DNA of 64,000 nucleotides from contig NZ_JAUYWA010000004.1 of NCBI RefSeq assembly GCF_030689025.1, forward strand, positions 1 through 64,000, given 5' to 3'. The translations under genes and the position numbers were made by a program. The notes below the pieces were generated by a model, which saw only the letters and a list, made by a program, of their open reading frames with translations, did no database searches and was not told the DNA's origin. The DNA is from Oceanobacter sp. 1_MG-2023. GTDB lineage: Bacteria > Pseudomonadota > Gammaproteobacteria > Pseudomonadales > Oceanobacteraceae. Each line of letters opens with the position of its first letter. Positions within the stretch are counted from its first letter, which is position 1. This document shows, one piece after another, positions 35,776 through 46,133 of this stretch.

Positions 35776-37851
35776 ATGAAAGCGCTTTCTTCATCCCGAC
35801 TTCTGCCATTCGTCGCGACAATGTTTGCCTCTCCTCTTGTGGTCGCGGCAACACAAGACGAATTCTCAGAGCCCTCTCTGGCTGATGATCCTGATATTGA
35901 GGTGGTCGAGGTACTGGGGGTCACCGAACCGATAACATCGGTCAGTCCGCGCAAATTGTTGCGCGTCCCGGGTGCGGGTAATGATCCACTGCAAGCCATC
36001 GAAAGCCTGCCCGGTGTTGTCTTCAGCGGTGGCCGGGAATCCGCCCCCGCAGTGCGTGGCTCGTCACCGGATGACAACGCTTATTACATCGATTTTTTCC
36101 CGGTTGGTTATATCTTTCATAGCGACTCGTCGAGCATTCTCAACGACAACGTCATTGATGGTTTTATTCTCGAAGCCGCCGCCTTCGGGCCAGAATACAA
36201 TGGTTCGACCGCCGCGGTGATTGATGCCAGCTCACGTTCTCCGGATTTTGCCACTCCCCAGGCGGTCATCGATGTCAGCCTGCTCAAGGCCGGGCTTTTT
36301 ATCGAACAGCCTATCAACAGTGAACAGGGCTTTTATTTATCGGGCCGGCAGAGCCTGTTCCAGTACTATATCGACGCCTTGCTGGACGATGAAGATTTCC
36401 AGTTTACGACCTTGCCCGAATATTACGACTATCAGGGCAAGTATGAATATCAGCCCAGTCTTACAGAAAGCCTGGTGGTTCAGGTCATTGGCTCACGGGA
36501 CAAGGCTGGTCTCAAATTCGACGAAGATTCTGACGAGCTGGCGCAAGACCCGGGTCTGGAGGGTGGCATCAGCTCTGAACGCTACTTCAACAGCCAGGCG
36601 ATTGTCTGGGACAAGTTTTATGGCAATGGCCTGCAACACCAGAGCGGCCTTTCCCAACTGGAGGAGAAATTCCAGCTCACTATCGGCCAGGGAAATTTTG
36701 TTGACGTCAAAACCAATGACTACATACTGCGCAGCCAGTTTTCCCAACCGCTAGGCATAAATCACTATTTACACTGGGGAGCTGAGCTGTCCGAATCCCA
36801 CGCCTCTATCAAAGGCAGCTATTCCGGCCCACCCTGCGACGAGTACAACCCGGACTGCCGCCTTGTTGATGGCGAAGAAACGGTCACCCTCCATGAAAAT
36901 ATCGTTATCACCAGCGTCAACCTCAACGTTGCCGACAGCTGGCAAGCCACAGACAACTGGACCATAACCCCCGGCGTGCTGGTGGCTCAGGAAGACTATA
37001 CTGACGAGCTGTTTATTGAACCCAAACTGAGCACTGAATGGCAGGTTGCTCCCGGCTGGAATCTGACAGCCGCCTATGGCCGCTACCACAACTTCCCCGA
37101 CAACTTTGGCCAATACGCCAAAAACTTTGGTAATCCCGATCTCAAACTGGAAACGGCAACCCACTACGAAACCGGCATTGAACATGAGCTACGGGATGAT
37201 CTGCTGATCCGCCTCGAAGGCTACTACAAAACCATGCAGCGGCTGGTAATTGCCCGGGCCAACCAGCAAACGGTTTACCCTGATCTGTCGGATGAGGAAT
37301 ATCTCGACCTGCCCCGTTACACCAACGATGCCAGTGGCGAGGCCTGGGGCATGGAACTGTTTATCAACAAGGACCTGAGTGAACAGTGGTACGGCTGGGC
37401 TTCCGTTGCCTGGTCCCGTACCCGCCGCACCAATGAGCTGACCAATGAAGATTTCCGCTACAGCTATGATCAGCCCTTAATCGTCAATCTGGTCGCCAGC
37501 TATGATTACAGCGATGTATTGTCCCTGGGCTTCAAATGGCGCTACCAATCCGGTCAACTGGTGACACCGATTATTGGGGCAGAACAAGACGCCAATGACC
37601 CGGAGCTATACAATCCGATTTATGGCGCACTGAACTCCGAACGTTTACCGGCTTATCACGCCCTGGATGTCCGGGCCGATCGCAACTTCTTTTACAGCCA
37701 CTGGGAAATGACCCTGTACGGTGAAATTCTCAACCTGTATGGCCGTAATAATGTCACTGACTATCGCTACAAAAATGCTGATTACAGCGAGCGGGAAGAC
37801 GTGACTGACTTGCCAACCATTGTTTCTCTGGGCGTCAAAATACGCCTATAG
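35776..37851 (+). CDS. TonB-dependent outer-membrane receptor
   Basis: 691 aa from the ATG at 35776 (AGGA seven bases upstream), which begins a clear signal peptide cut near VVAA-TQ (about residue 25). The plug domain (about 30-170) contains PLQAIESLPGVVFSGG and RGSSPDDNAYYIDFFPV; the beta-barrel follows with aromatic-rich strands and ends VSLGVKIRL. It takes up a large ligand with energy from TonB. The ligand is unknown, and no transport partner is adjacent; a LysR gene follows on the same strand. Confidence 0.9.
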   Translation: MKALSSSRLLPFVATMFASPLVVAATQDEFSEPSLADDPDIEVVEVLGVTEPITSVSPRKLLRVPGAGNDPLQAIESLPGVVFSGGRESAPAVRGSSPDDNAYYIDFFPVGYIFHSDSSSILNDNVIDGFILEAAAFGPEYNGSTAAVIDASSRSPDFATPQAVIDVSLLKAGLFIEQPINSEQGFYLSGRQSLFQYYIDALLDDEDFQFTTLPEYYDYQGKYEYQPSLTESLVVQVIGSRDKAGLKFDEDSDELAQDPGLEGGISSERYFNSQAIVWDKFYGNGLQHQSGLSQLEEKFQLTIGQGNFVDVKTNDYILRSQFSQPLGINHYLHWGAELSESHASIKGSYSGPPCDEYNPDCRLVDGEETVTLHENIVITSVNLNVADSWQATDNWTITPGVLVAQEDYTDELFIEPKLSTEWQVAPGWNLTAAYGRYHNFPDNFGQYAKNFGNPDLKLETATHYETGIEHELRDDLLIRLEGYYKTMQRLVIARANQQTVYPDLSDEEYLDLPRYTNDASGEAWGMELFINKDLSEQWYGWASVAWSRTRRTNELTNEDFRYSYDQPLIVNLVASYDYSDVLSLGFKWRYQSGQLVTPIIGAEQDANDPELYNPIYGALNSERLPAYHALDVRADRNFFYSHWEMTLYGEILNLYGRNNVTDYRYKNADYSEREDVTDLPTIVSLGVKIRL

Positions 37852-38023
37852 ATAAGAACAATGTCTTAACATAACCAATAACGCATGGATATATACACCA
37901 AAATAAAGAACAATAGATATTTTTAATCTACCATTGTTCCAGGCTTTGTGGCACGGTAAGGCCCGAAATGCTACTTCAAACGTTATGTGTTCGAAGACCA
38001 ACCGCCAATACCAGGAGAGCCTA

Positions 38024-38992
38024 ATGCAGATTGGCAAGCGCGAAGAATTTGACCTCAATGAAATGGCGATTTTTGTCCATGTTGTGGACGCTGGCAGCTT
38101 CACCGGTGCCGCTAAAAATCTCGGACTGCCCAAGTCCACTGTCAGCCGCAAAATAACCCAACTCGAAGAGCGTCTTGGTGTGCGACTGATCCAGCGTACC
38201 ACCCGCAGCTTGCGCCTGACGGATACCGGCAATGCCTATTATGGCCATTGCTCCCGTATCCTCAGTGAAATCGAAGAGGCCAATATCGCAGTTACCCAGA
38301 TGCAGACCACACCAACCGGTACCCTGCGTATTACGGCACCGGTGCTGTTTGGCTCAACGGTATTATCCAGTCTGGTGGCCGAGTTTATGGATCAACATCC
38401 CCAGCTCACCATCGACCTGGTGCTGTCTGATCAACTGCTGGATCTGGTACAGGAAGGCATCGACGTGGCTTTCCGCATCGGGCAGCTGGAAGACTCTTCC
38501 CTGATTGGCCGTTATCTCGGCGATGTGCGCATGCTGTTATGCGCCAGCCCGGACTATCTGCAACGCTTCGGTACACCGAAACATCCGGATGACCTCGCCA
38601 ATCACCGACTGATTTCAGCATCACGCTGGCTGCAATGGAATATGACCAGCCCGGAAGGCAAAGAGCTGACGGTACAGGTCAAACCCAAGTTACAGGCCAA
38701 CGATTTTGCCTCACTGTATGCCCTGACCTTGTCCGGTAGCGGTATTACGCCGCTACCTGTGCTGATTGCAGCACCGGCCATTCAGTCTGGCGACCTGGTA
38801 CCCATTTGCTGTAACTATCCGTTTGAAGCCAACCCGATCCATACCCTGTACCCGAGTAACCGCCATCTGTCTGCCAAGGTACGCAGCTTTGTTGACTTCG
38901 TGATTGATCACATTCGTCCGAACCCGCCCTGGGAAGTGGACATGCCACACGCCTCCAGGGAATGTGAAGTGCCCAAAGTGACCGAACACTAG
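38024..38992 (+). CDS. LysR family transcriptional regulator
   Basis: 322 aa from the ATG at 38024 (AGGAG upstream). The N-terminal winged helix is MAIFVHVVDAGSFTGAAKNLG then STVSRKITQLEERLGVRL; the rest is the periplasmic-binding-like effector domain (about 100-305). It belongs to the DsdA/PA0477-like subgroup by its general pattern. The target is unknown; the TonB receptor gene upstream is co-directional with a 172-base gap. Confidence 0.93.
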   Translation: MQIGKREEFDLNEMAIFVHVVDAGSFTGAAKNLGLPKSTVSRKITQLEERLGVRLIQRTTRSLRLTDTGNAYYGHCSRILSEIEEANIAVTQMQTTPTGTLRITAPVLFGSTVLSSLVAEFMDQHPQLTIDLVLSDQLLDLVQEGIDVAFRIGQLEDSSLIGRYLGDVRMLLCASPDYLQRFGTPKHPDDLANHRLISASRWLQWNMTSPEGKELTVQVKPKLQANDFASLYALTLSGSGITPLPVLIAAPAIQSGDLVPICCNYPFEANPIHTLYPSNRHLSAKVRSFVDFVIDHIRPNPPWEVDMPHASRECEVPKVTEH

Positions 38993-39030
38993 ATTCCGCT
39001 CTGAACTATTCCGCACCGCTCAACAAATCA

Positions 39031-39063
39031 TCACCCACCAGAGCAATCATGCCCGGTGGGTGA
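39031..39063. terminator. Hairpin between convergent regulator genes
   Basis: Nine-base arms TCACCCACC and GGTGGGTGA between the stops of the LysR and LuxR genes. No clear T run on either side. Confidence 0.4.
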
Positions 39064-39078
39064 ATCTCCATCTGCCTG

Positions 39079-41673
39079 TTATAGCAGCAGCAGTTCCTTC
39101 GCCTTATTCAACGCCTGAGTGCGGTTTTTCACCCCCAGTTTGATATTGATCTTGCGGGCGTGGGTCTTGACGGTATGCAAGGAAATAAACAGCTGCGAAG
39201 CAATGTCCTGATTCGATAATCCCTCCGCAATCTTGCGTAACACATCGTGCTCCCGATCACTGAGCTGGACCCGTACCGGCTCGGTAATCGACGCTTCTGT
39301 TTCTCTGGCCGGAGCATACAACTCTGGCAGCCAGGCCTTGAAGCTCATACTGATACCTTCTTGCCGCAACTGGTGCCCGACCTGATTAAAAATATGCTGA
39401 CTTTCAGCAATCTGATTACGGCCACGTAACGCCGCGGCACGAATCAGCTGAATCAACATCATGATCATTGGGCTGGAGTTACAACGCAGCCATTCATCCA
39501 CTTCCGCCAGACACTCATTAAAACGGCCACAGACCAGATACAACCTGGCCTGGGTCGCGGCAGCAAAATCCGGTAATAACGGAAACACATCCGGTCGTGA
39601 CAGCTGCGCTACCGGCTGCCCATCCAGCAGTTCAACCAGACAGCCCTGGGCCCGATGGTGCTTGCCCTGGGAGATCCAGACATTCGCCTTTACCAGAATC
39701 AGCCAAAGATAAGTATCAGACTCAACCCCCCAGCCATGCATCAACCGTTCAACCTCATCCAGCATACCCAGAGCCCGGTGATACTCACCGTCAGCGGCGG
39801 CCATCATCGCCTGCAAACCATAGCCATAACACACAATGACATCCGCACCTTCGCGACAATAACGACTGCCCTGCTGCAACAACTCGGGCAGGGTCTCGGT
39901 TTCGCGACGAGTCACCCACAATAAAAAAGCCCGGTAGACCATCAGTCGCCCCATCGGCACAACCGGGATACGTCCGGGCTTGTCCCGTAGCAGCTGAATG
40001 CTGGCATCGACGATATCGAGGCTGAACTCCAGATGTCCCCGGTGCAGCTCGATACGCGCCTGATCAAACATGGCCAGGGCTTCCAGTGCCCAGACGCCAT
40101 GCTGTCGCGCCAGTTGCATCGCCTGCCGGTTCCAGGCACGGGCATTGTCGAGGTCGGTCTCACCCAGACTCAAATACGTCAACGTACTGCACATCAGAAA
40201 ACGGCTGCTGTAACGATCGCCCGGCAACCCGGCCAGCGCTTTTTTACACAAGTTCATCGCACTTTTGTGCTGTCCTTTCAGTCGCGCCTGATACCCTTGC
40301 AACGCCGCCAGGTCGGCCTCATTCAGCAACTGCCGGTGGATCAGCTGGCGCAGCATCGCGTCGGCCCGGCGCTGGCGGTGACTGACCAGCCAGGCCCAAC
40401 AGGCCAACTGCATCAGCCGTGGCGACCGATTCAGCACCTGCTCCCCTGCCAGCTCACACCAATCAATCAGACCGGCAATATCCAGACTGGCCATCAATGC
40501 CTCGGCCTGGGATTCCATCCACGGCGCCAACTCTGCCACCATCGCCGTTTTCTGCGCGTGTTCCAGCGCCCGTACCGGCTGCTGATGCTCGCCGTACCAA
40601 TAAAAGGCCTGTCGATGCCATTGTTCACGCTGCACTTCCGTGACCGTGGCAGCCACCAGCCGCTGGAACGGTGCCGCAATCGATACCCAGCCACTTTGCT
40701 CCAGAGGCTGCAAAAAACCATTCCGTACCAGCTCTTTAATCCCGGCACTGGCATCCTGATGATTCAATCGCCGCAACAAATCCTCACAGCCCTGTTCCAG
40801 CACCGACAGCTGCTGTAACAGCAAACGGCACTCTGCCGACTGCTCGGCGACCACGTCACTGAGCCAATAGTCCTGCAACTCAAAAACCCCCAGGCCTGGG
40901 GCCATTACATCCAGCGTGGCATAGGCACGGACACAGGCCAGCCAGATACTCATCGCTGCCGGCCAACCGGCCAACCGGCGATCCAGCAGTGCCCGTTCCT
41001 CCGGAGCCAGCTGCAGCCCATGCTGTTCCAGCCAGCGCTGTTGCTGTTGCCTGGTAAAGCTGAGCTGATGCATACCAACGGCCAACATGGATGGGTGCTG
41101 GAACACGGCGCAGGCACCTCGGGGAGCGCGACGGGTCGCCAATGCAAGGAAACAAGACTCAGGAGCCCGCCGGATCAGAAGCTGAACCAGTTGCCAGCCA
41201 GTGTCATCAAGGTTCTGCAGGTTATCGATACACAGGCACAGCGGCCGGTCGATCAGCGCCAACCAATTGAGCAGAATGGATTCCAACTGCTCGACAGCGA
41301 AGGTCGGAGGTTCCTCCAGAGGCCAGCAACGCCGCGCCAGCGCCATCGCTTCTGCCGACCCATCACCGGCCAATAATGCCTGCAGCAACAAGGCGGCATC
41401 ATCCGTCACTTCACAATTGAACCAGAGGACATTCAGCCCTTGCCCCTGCCAGCGCTGATACCACTCCAGCAGATATTGCGTCTTGCCAAAACCCGCCGGG
41501 GCATGAATCCACACCAATCCTGGTGCCGCCATATCCAGCGCATAATCGAGACGTTTGATAGATGGAGACAAGGACAAGGGAGGACGTCGCCGGGCCAGTA
41601 ACAGCGGAGACGCAAGAATGTCCACTAACGGTGCAAGTGATGTGTTATCGGAATAGTGTTCAGAAGCTGACAT
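39079..41673 (-). CDS. MalT-like LuxR family regulator (STAND ATPase)
   Basis: 864 aa. A Walker A motif HAPAGFGKTQ (about 57-66) and a likely Walker B CLCIDNLQNLDD open the STAND NTPase domain. A long helical, TPR-like middle follows. The C-terminal 65 residues are a LuxR helix-turn-helix (LSDREHDVLRKIAEGLSNQD, VKTHARKINIKL). Such regulators bind an inducer and ATP, oligomerise and activate transcription. The inducer and targets are unknown; the glutaredoxin and oxoprolinase genes lie upstream. Confidence 0.93.
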   Translation of the reverse strand: MSASEHYSDNTSLAPLVDILASPLLLARRRPPLSLSPSIKRLDYALDMAAPGLVWIHAPAGFGKTQYLLEWYQRWQGQGLNVLWFNCEVTDDAALLLQALLAGDGSAEAMALARRCWPLEEPPTFAVEQLESILLNWLALIDRPLCLCIDNLQNLDDTGWQLVQLLIRRAPESCFLALATRRAPRGACAVFQHPSMLAVGMHQLSFTRQQQQRWLEQHGLQLAPEERALLDRRLAGWPAAMSIWLACVRAYATLDVMAPGLGVFELQDYWLSDVVAEQSAECRLLLQQLSVLEQGCEDLLRRLNHQDASAGIKELVRNGFLQPLEQSGWVSIAAPFQRLVAATVTEVQREQWHRQAFYWYGEHQQPVRALEHAQKTAMVAELAPWMESQAEALMASLDIAGLIDWCELAGEQVLNRSPRLMQLACWAWLVSHRQRRADAMLRQLIHRQLLNEADLAALQGYQARLKGQHKSAMNLCKKALAGLPGDRYSSRFLMCSTLTYLSLGETDLDNARAWNRQAMQLARQHGVWALEALAMFDQARIELHRGHLEFSLDIVDASIQLLRDKPGRIPVVPMGRLMVYRAFLLWVTRRETETLPELLQQGSRYCREGADVIVCYGYGLQAMMAAADGEYHRALGMLDEVERLMHGWGVESDTYLWLILVKANVWISQGKHHRAQGCLVELLDGQPVAQLSRPDVFPLLPDFAAATQARLYLVCGRFNECLAEVDEWLRCNSSPMIMMLIQLIRAAALRGRNQIAESQHIFNQVGHQLRQEGISMSFKAWLPELYAPARETEASITEPVRVQLSDREHDVLRKIAEGLSNQDIASQLFISLHTVKTHARKINIKLGVKNRTQALNKAKELLLL

Positions 41674-41894
41674 AACGGACTGCTGTGACCATTTGCAGCA
41701 TTATGGCGAGTTTTGTCGACGTACAGCAACCGCCGTCAACGGCAATGCAAACCATCGCGCCACGTTTGATAACGTGGGCCAACGCTCTCCAGCGACAGCA
41801 ACAGCCATGCAGACGAGCAACAACGCAAGCACGTCATGGCGAATGGCGGCAAGCACAACCGGTGCGAAGCCGGGCGGCTTCGCACTCGTAACGA

Positions 41895-42215
41895 TCAGGA
41901 CTCTGCCGCTGCTTCGTCAAGCAGAGCTTTTAATTCGCCCTTTTCAAACATCTCGGTGATGATATCGCAACCACCGACCAACTCACCCTTAACCCACAAC
42001 TGGGGAAAGGTTGGCCAATTGGCATACTTGGGCAAATTGGTGCGAATTTCCGGGTTGGACAGAATATCGACATACGCGAACTTCTGGCCACACTCCATCA
42101 CGGCCTGCACTGTGCGAGCCGAGAAGCCACACATGGGCTGATTGGGTGAACCCTTCATGTACAGCAGAATATCGTTGCTTGCGATCTGGTCTTTGATGAC
42201 TTCCATAATATCCAT
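41895..42215 (-). CDS. grxD: Monothiol glutaredoxin, Grx4 type
   Basis: 106 aa. The active site is CGFS in QPMCGFSARTV, and the end WPTFPQLWVKGELVGGCDII is the glutathione-binding part. Grx4 proteins carry and pass on 2Fe-2S clusters and take part in iron sensing. The C-terminal Ala/Glu tail is as in E. coli. Transcribed after the oxoprolinase gene on the same strand. Confidence 0.95.
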   Translation of the reverse strand: MDIMEVIKDQIASNDILLYMKGSPNQPMCGFSARTVQAVMECGQKFAYVDILSNPEIRTNLPKYANWPTFPQLWVKGELVGGCDIITEMFEKGELKALLDEAAAES

Positions 42216-42305
42216 GGTGACAAATCTCTCATCAGGTGAATAAGGTGAATAAACAGCGGCCAGATTACCACAATCCTGACTAATCCCGACAGCCGCACTT
42301 GGGTT

Positions 42306-45300
42306 TTAGCGTCCAGCCACTGGCACAGTGGCGGTACCGTAACCACCACCACCCGGTGTATGAATCGCCAAGGTATCGTTCTCTTGCAACTCCAGTCGGG
42401 CACAACCGGCAACAGGCAATACCGATAGCGGTTCTCCGGCGGCGGTACGACCGCGCATCACCAGATTGACTCCGCAACGACCGGCATCCCCCCCCTGAAT
42501 CCCGAAAGGGGCTACCTGGCGGCGGCCACTGATAATATTGGCGGTCATCGGTTCGAGAAAACGGATATGCCGCTCAACGCCCATGCCGCCCGGGTATTGG
42601 CCAGCGCCACCCGAGCCACGGCGTAAATGAAAGTGATCCAGCACCACCGGGTAACGTTGCTCCAGCACTTCCGGGTCGGTCAGCCGTGAGTTGGTCATAT
42701 GACTGTGCACAGCGCTGGCACCGTCTCCCGAAGCACTGCCACCGGCGCCACCACACAAGGTTTCGTAATATTGGTAACGTTTGTTACCAAAGGTCAGATT
42801 GTTATTGGTGCCCTGACAGGCCGCCATCAGCTGCAGTGCGCCCATCAAGGTATCAACCAGATACTGGGCGGTTTCGACATTGCCGGAGACCACTGCCGCC
42901 GGATAGCAAGGGGCAATAATCGATGCCTCCGGTACTCGAATGGTTAACGCCCGGAACAGGCCAGCGTTCAGCGGAATCGGCCGAGCCACCAGCACCCGGA
43001 ATACATACAACACGGCAGCTCGGACCACGGATGTGGGCGCGTTAAAGTTGCCCGGATGCATGGCCTGGTCCGGCCGATAACCGGTGCCGGTAAAGTCAAT
43101 CAGGGCACTGCGCGCCTGCTGATCAACCTTGATCGTTACTGCAAAGCGGGTGCCATCATCCATCTGCTGCTCGAACTGCCCCGATGGCAGCTGGGCCAAA
43201 CACGCTCTCAGAGTATCTTCGGCGTTGTCGAGCACATGGCCCATGTATTGATGTACCCGTTCCCGACCATAACGCTGACAAAGACGCGCCAGCTCTCGGG
43301 CACCGGTTTCACAAGCCGCCAGCTGGGCCTTCAGGTCGGCCATATTCTGCGCTGGGTTACGCGCCGGGTAACGGCCGTTCGTCAGCACATCCAGCATTGA
43401 ATCCGTCTGCAATACTCCGTGTCGCATCAGCAACAGGTTATCGATCAGTACACCTTCTTCCTCAATATGCTGGCTATTGGCGGGCATCGATCCTGGGGTT
43501 ATGCCACCAATATCAGCATGATGACCACGAGCCGCCACAAAAAAATCCGCCATTCCGGAACGGTTACCGTCAATAAAAACCGGTTTGACGACGGTGATAT
43601 CTGGTAGATGTGTGCCTCCTTCATAGGGCGAATTCAGCACGAAGGCATCCCCCGCTTCCATTTCCGGGTGGCGACGGACGACGGCCAGCACGCTGTCACT
43701 CATGGAGCCAAGGTGCACCGGAATATGAGGCGCATTGGCGATCAGTTCAGCATGACGGTCAAAGATGGCGCAGGAGAAATCCAGCCGTTCCTTGATATTG
43801 ACGCTGCTGGCGGTTTTTTCCAGCACCAGCCCCATCTGCTCTGCGGCGGCCATAAACAGGTTATTAAAGACTTCCAGTTGTACCGGATCCGCCCTGGATG
43901 GTTCCGGGTCAGGCAGTGCCATATCCGATAGCGGCACGGATAGGAGCGCCTGTTTCTGCACGGTATCCGGCATCTTTTCCAGTACCAGTGCACCGCTGGC
44001 GATCATCTTGCACACCCAGCCCGGCTCAACGATCAACGTGCTGTTACTGTCGGTCAAGAGCAGTGGCCCGGCAGCACAAAAGCCATCGGGCAAACGGGCG
44101 CGGGGATAGACAGTGACCGACTGCCGACCATCAGCAAAGACCATGTCGATGGTGGCCAATGGCTCGGGAGTGGCCCTGGCTGTCGGCAGCAACCGGGGTA
44201 ATGGCTCACCGGGCTGAATACGTTCCAGCTGAATGGCGTCACAGATCAAGGCCTGATCCGCAGCCGCAAACCCGAACAGTTGCCGGTGTCGGGCAGTAAA
44301 TTCGGCGGTCATCTTGTCTGGCGTAGCCAGCGTTACCAACAAGGGCGTATCGGCACCCTGGTAACGCAGATAAGCACGCCACTGATCCGTCACCCCGGCA
44401 GAATCCGGTAACGCTTGTCGGGCTTGATCGCTCAATTGCTGACAAACCCGTTCACGAACGGTGTCCATCTCGGCCAGTACCACTTCGACCGGCTGTTCTC
44501 CCAGCCAACGCTGATCCGCAACACCAATACCATAAGCGGACAATACCCCAGCCATCGGGTGCAGGTAGACCTGTGTCACGCCCATTGCCTCTGCCACCTG
44601 ACAGGCGTGTTGGGCGCCGGCACCACCAAAGGCAACCAAGGCGTAGTCCCGTACATCATAGCCGCGCTGTACCGAGATTTTTTTGGCGGCACTGGCCATA
44701 TTATCGACGGCGATGGCCAGAAAACCCTGCGCCAGTGATTCTGCGGTCTGCACTTGCCCGGTCTGCTGACTCACTTCAAGTGCCAACTGTTGAAACTGTT
44801 GCCGGACGCTGTCCACATCCAGGGGTAAATCCTGATTCGGCCCAAACAAACTGGGAAAATACTGTGGCTGGATACGCCCCAGCAAAACATTGCAATCGGT
44901 GACGGTTAACGGCCCACCATTACGATAACAAGCCGGCCCCGGATTGGCACCGGCAGACTCCGGTCCGACCTGTAACCGACCGTCAGCAAACTTGACGATG
45001 GAACCACCACCAGCCGCCACAGTATGAATATTCATCATCGGCACCCGCAAACCGACACCGGCAATACGGGTGCTGGTCTCGCGCTCCAGCTCACCGGCAA
45101 AATGGCTGACATCCGTTGAGGTGCCACCCATATCAAAGCCGAGCAGGCGCTCAAATCCATCGGCACTGGCGGTACGTACCATGCCCACCACACCACCGGC
45201 CGGACCAGACAAAACGGCATCCTTGCCGGATAACAAGGCCGCCGCTGCCAGGCCACCATTCGACTGCATCAATGACAATGTCGCATCCGGGCAAATCGCC

Positions 45301-46022
45301 TGCAGCTGCTGTTCAACATGTATCAGATAACGCTGTAATACCGGCGTCAGATAGGCATTTGCCAGAGTGGTTTCGCCTCGGGCGACCAGTTTGATCAGTG
45401 GGCTGACCTGATGGGATAGGGAGATTTGTTCAAAGCCCAGCGCCAGCGCCAGTTCCGCCAGTGCCAGTTCATGCTGCGGGTATTTGTAAGCGTGCATCAG
45501 CACCACGGCGACCGCACGAATACCGTTGTCCCTGGCTTCCTGCAGTTGCACACGGGCAGCGTCCAGGTCCAGCGGCCAGTCAACCTGACCACTGGCCAAT
45601 ATCCGCTCTGGCACTTCGTACACCGCCTGATACAACGGCTCGGGTTGTTCGATGGCAACGGCAAACAGATCCGGGCGGGTTTGATAGCCAATCTGCAACT
45701 GGTCGCGCAGGCCACGACTGATGAACAACGCCACCGCCGCCCCCTTGCGCTCCAGCAGTGCATTGGTGGCGACCGTAGTACCCATTTTTACTTGACCAAT
45801 AAGACGCCCCTGGTCTGGATAAAGCGCCAATAACTGACGAATGCCTTCAATCGCGGCATCGTCATAATGATCCGGATTTTCAGACAGCAATTTGTGCGTC
45901 ACCAGTTGACCGTCCGGGCGTAACGCCACCAGATCGGTAAAGGTGCCACCACGATCAACCCAGAATTGCCAACGACGGGCAGAGGAACATAAGGCAGAAG
46001 AATCAATGGGAGAATGTGTCAT
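42306..46022 (-). CDS. 5-oxoprolinase (fused HyuA/HyuB hydantoinase family)
   Basis: 1238 aa from the ATG at 46022. The first half (to about 680) is HyuA-like, with FWVDRGGTFTDLVA and LGFDMGGTSTDVSHF phosphate motifs; the second half, from DPVQLEVFNNLFMAAAEQMG, is HyuB-like and ends with GGGGYGTA. Fused forms hydrolyse 5-oxoproline to glutamate with ATP, closing the glutathione cycle. An in-frame ATG at 46091 falls inside the hairpin that ends the upstream cytochrome gene, so the later start is preferred; neither has a strong ribosome site. Confidence 0.88.
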   Translation of the reverse strand: MTHSPIDSSALCSSARRWQFWVDRGGTFTDLVALRPDGQLVTHKLLSENPDHYDDAAIEGIRQLLALYPDQGRLIGQVKMGTTVATNALLERKGAAVALFISRGLRDQLQIGYQTRPDLFAVAIEQPEPLYQAVYEVPERILASGQVDWPLDLDAARVQLQEARDNGIRAVAVVLMHAYKYPQHELALAELALALGFEQISLSHQVSPLIKLVARGETTLANAYLTPVLQRYLIHVEQQLQAICPDATLSLMQSNGGLAAAALLSGKDAVLSGPAGGVVGMVRTASADGFERLLGFDMGGTSTDVSHFAGELERETSTRIAGVGLRVPMMNIHTVAAGGGSIVKFADGRLQVGPESAGANPGPACYRNGGPLTVTDCNVLLGRIQPQYFPSLFGPNQDLPLDVDSVRQQFQQLALEVSQQTGQVQTAESLAQGFLAIAVDNMASAAKKISVQRGYDVRDYALVAFGGAGAQHACQVAEAMGVTQVYLHPMAGVLSAYGIGVADQRWLGEQPVEVVLAEMDTVRERVCQQLSDQARQALPDSAGVTDQWRAYLRYQGADTPLLVTLATPDKMTAEFTARHRQLFGFAAADQALICDAIQLERIQPGEPLPRLLPTARATPEPLATIDMVFADGRQSVTVYPRARLPDGFCAAGPLLLTDSNSTLIVEPGWVCKMIASGALVLEKMPDTVQKQALLSVPLSDMALPDPEPSRADPVQLEVFNNLFMAAAEQMGLVLEKTASSVNIKERLDFSCAIFDRHAELIANAPHIPVHLGSMSDSVLAVVRRHPEMEAGDAFVLNSPYEGGTHLPDITVVKPVFIDGNRSGMADFFVAARGHHADIGGITPGSMPANSQHIEEEGVLIDNLLLMRHGVLQTDSMLDVLTNGRYPARNPAQNMADLKAQLAACETGARELARLCQRYGRERVHQYMGHVLDNAEDTLRACLAQLPSGQFEQQMDDGTRFAVTIKVDQQARSALIDFTGTGYRPDQAMHPGNFNAPTSVVRAAVLYVFRVLVARPIPLNAGLFRALTIRVPEASIIAPCYPAAVVSGNVETAQYLVDTLMGALQLMAACQGTNNNLTFGNKRYQYYETLCGGAGGSASGDGASAVHSHMTNSRLTDPEVLEQRYPVVLDHFHLRRGSGGAGQYPGGMGVERHIRFLEPMTANIISGRRQVAPFGIQGGDAGRCGVNLVMRGRTAAGEPLSVLPVAGCARLELQENDTLAIHTPGGGGYGTATVPVAGR

Positions 46023-46083
46023 GGCGAGGTCACTGGTCTGTCGGGCAGACCAGTCTAGCAGAGCAGCCAGCGGGCGAGAAAAT

Positions 46084-46115
46084 CTTCGCATAACCCGGCA
46101 TCCGGTTATGCGAAG
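46084..46115 (-). terminator. Intrinsic terminator after the cytochrome c gene
   Basis: Perfect 12-base arms CTTCGCATAACC and GGTTATGCGAAG with an eight-base loop, 18 bases past the cytochrome stop, followed on the minus strand by ATTTTCT. It separates this gene from the oxoprolinase. Confidence 0.65.
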
Positions 46116-46133
46116 TCGGACTGCTGTTAATAA

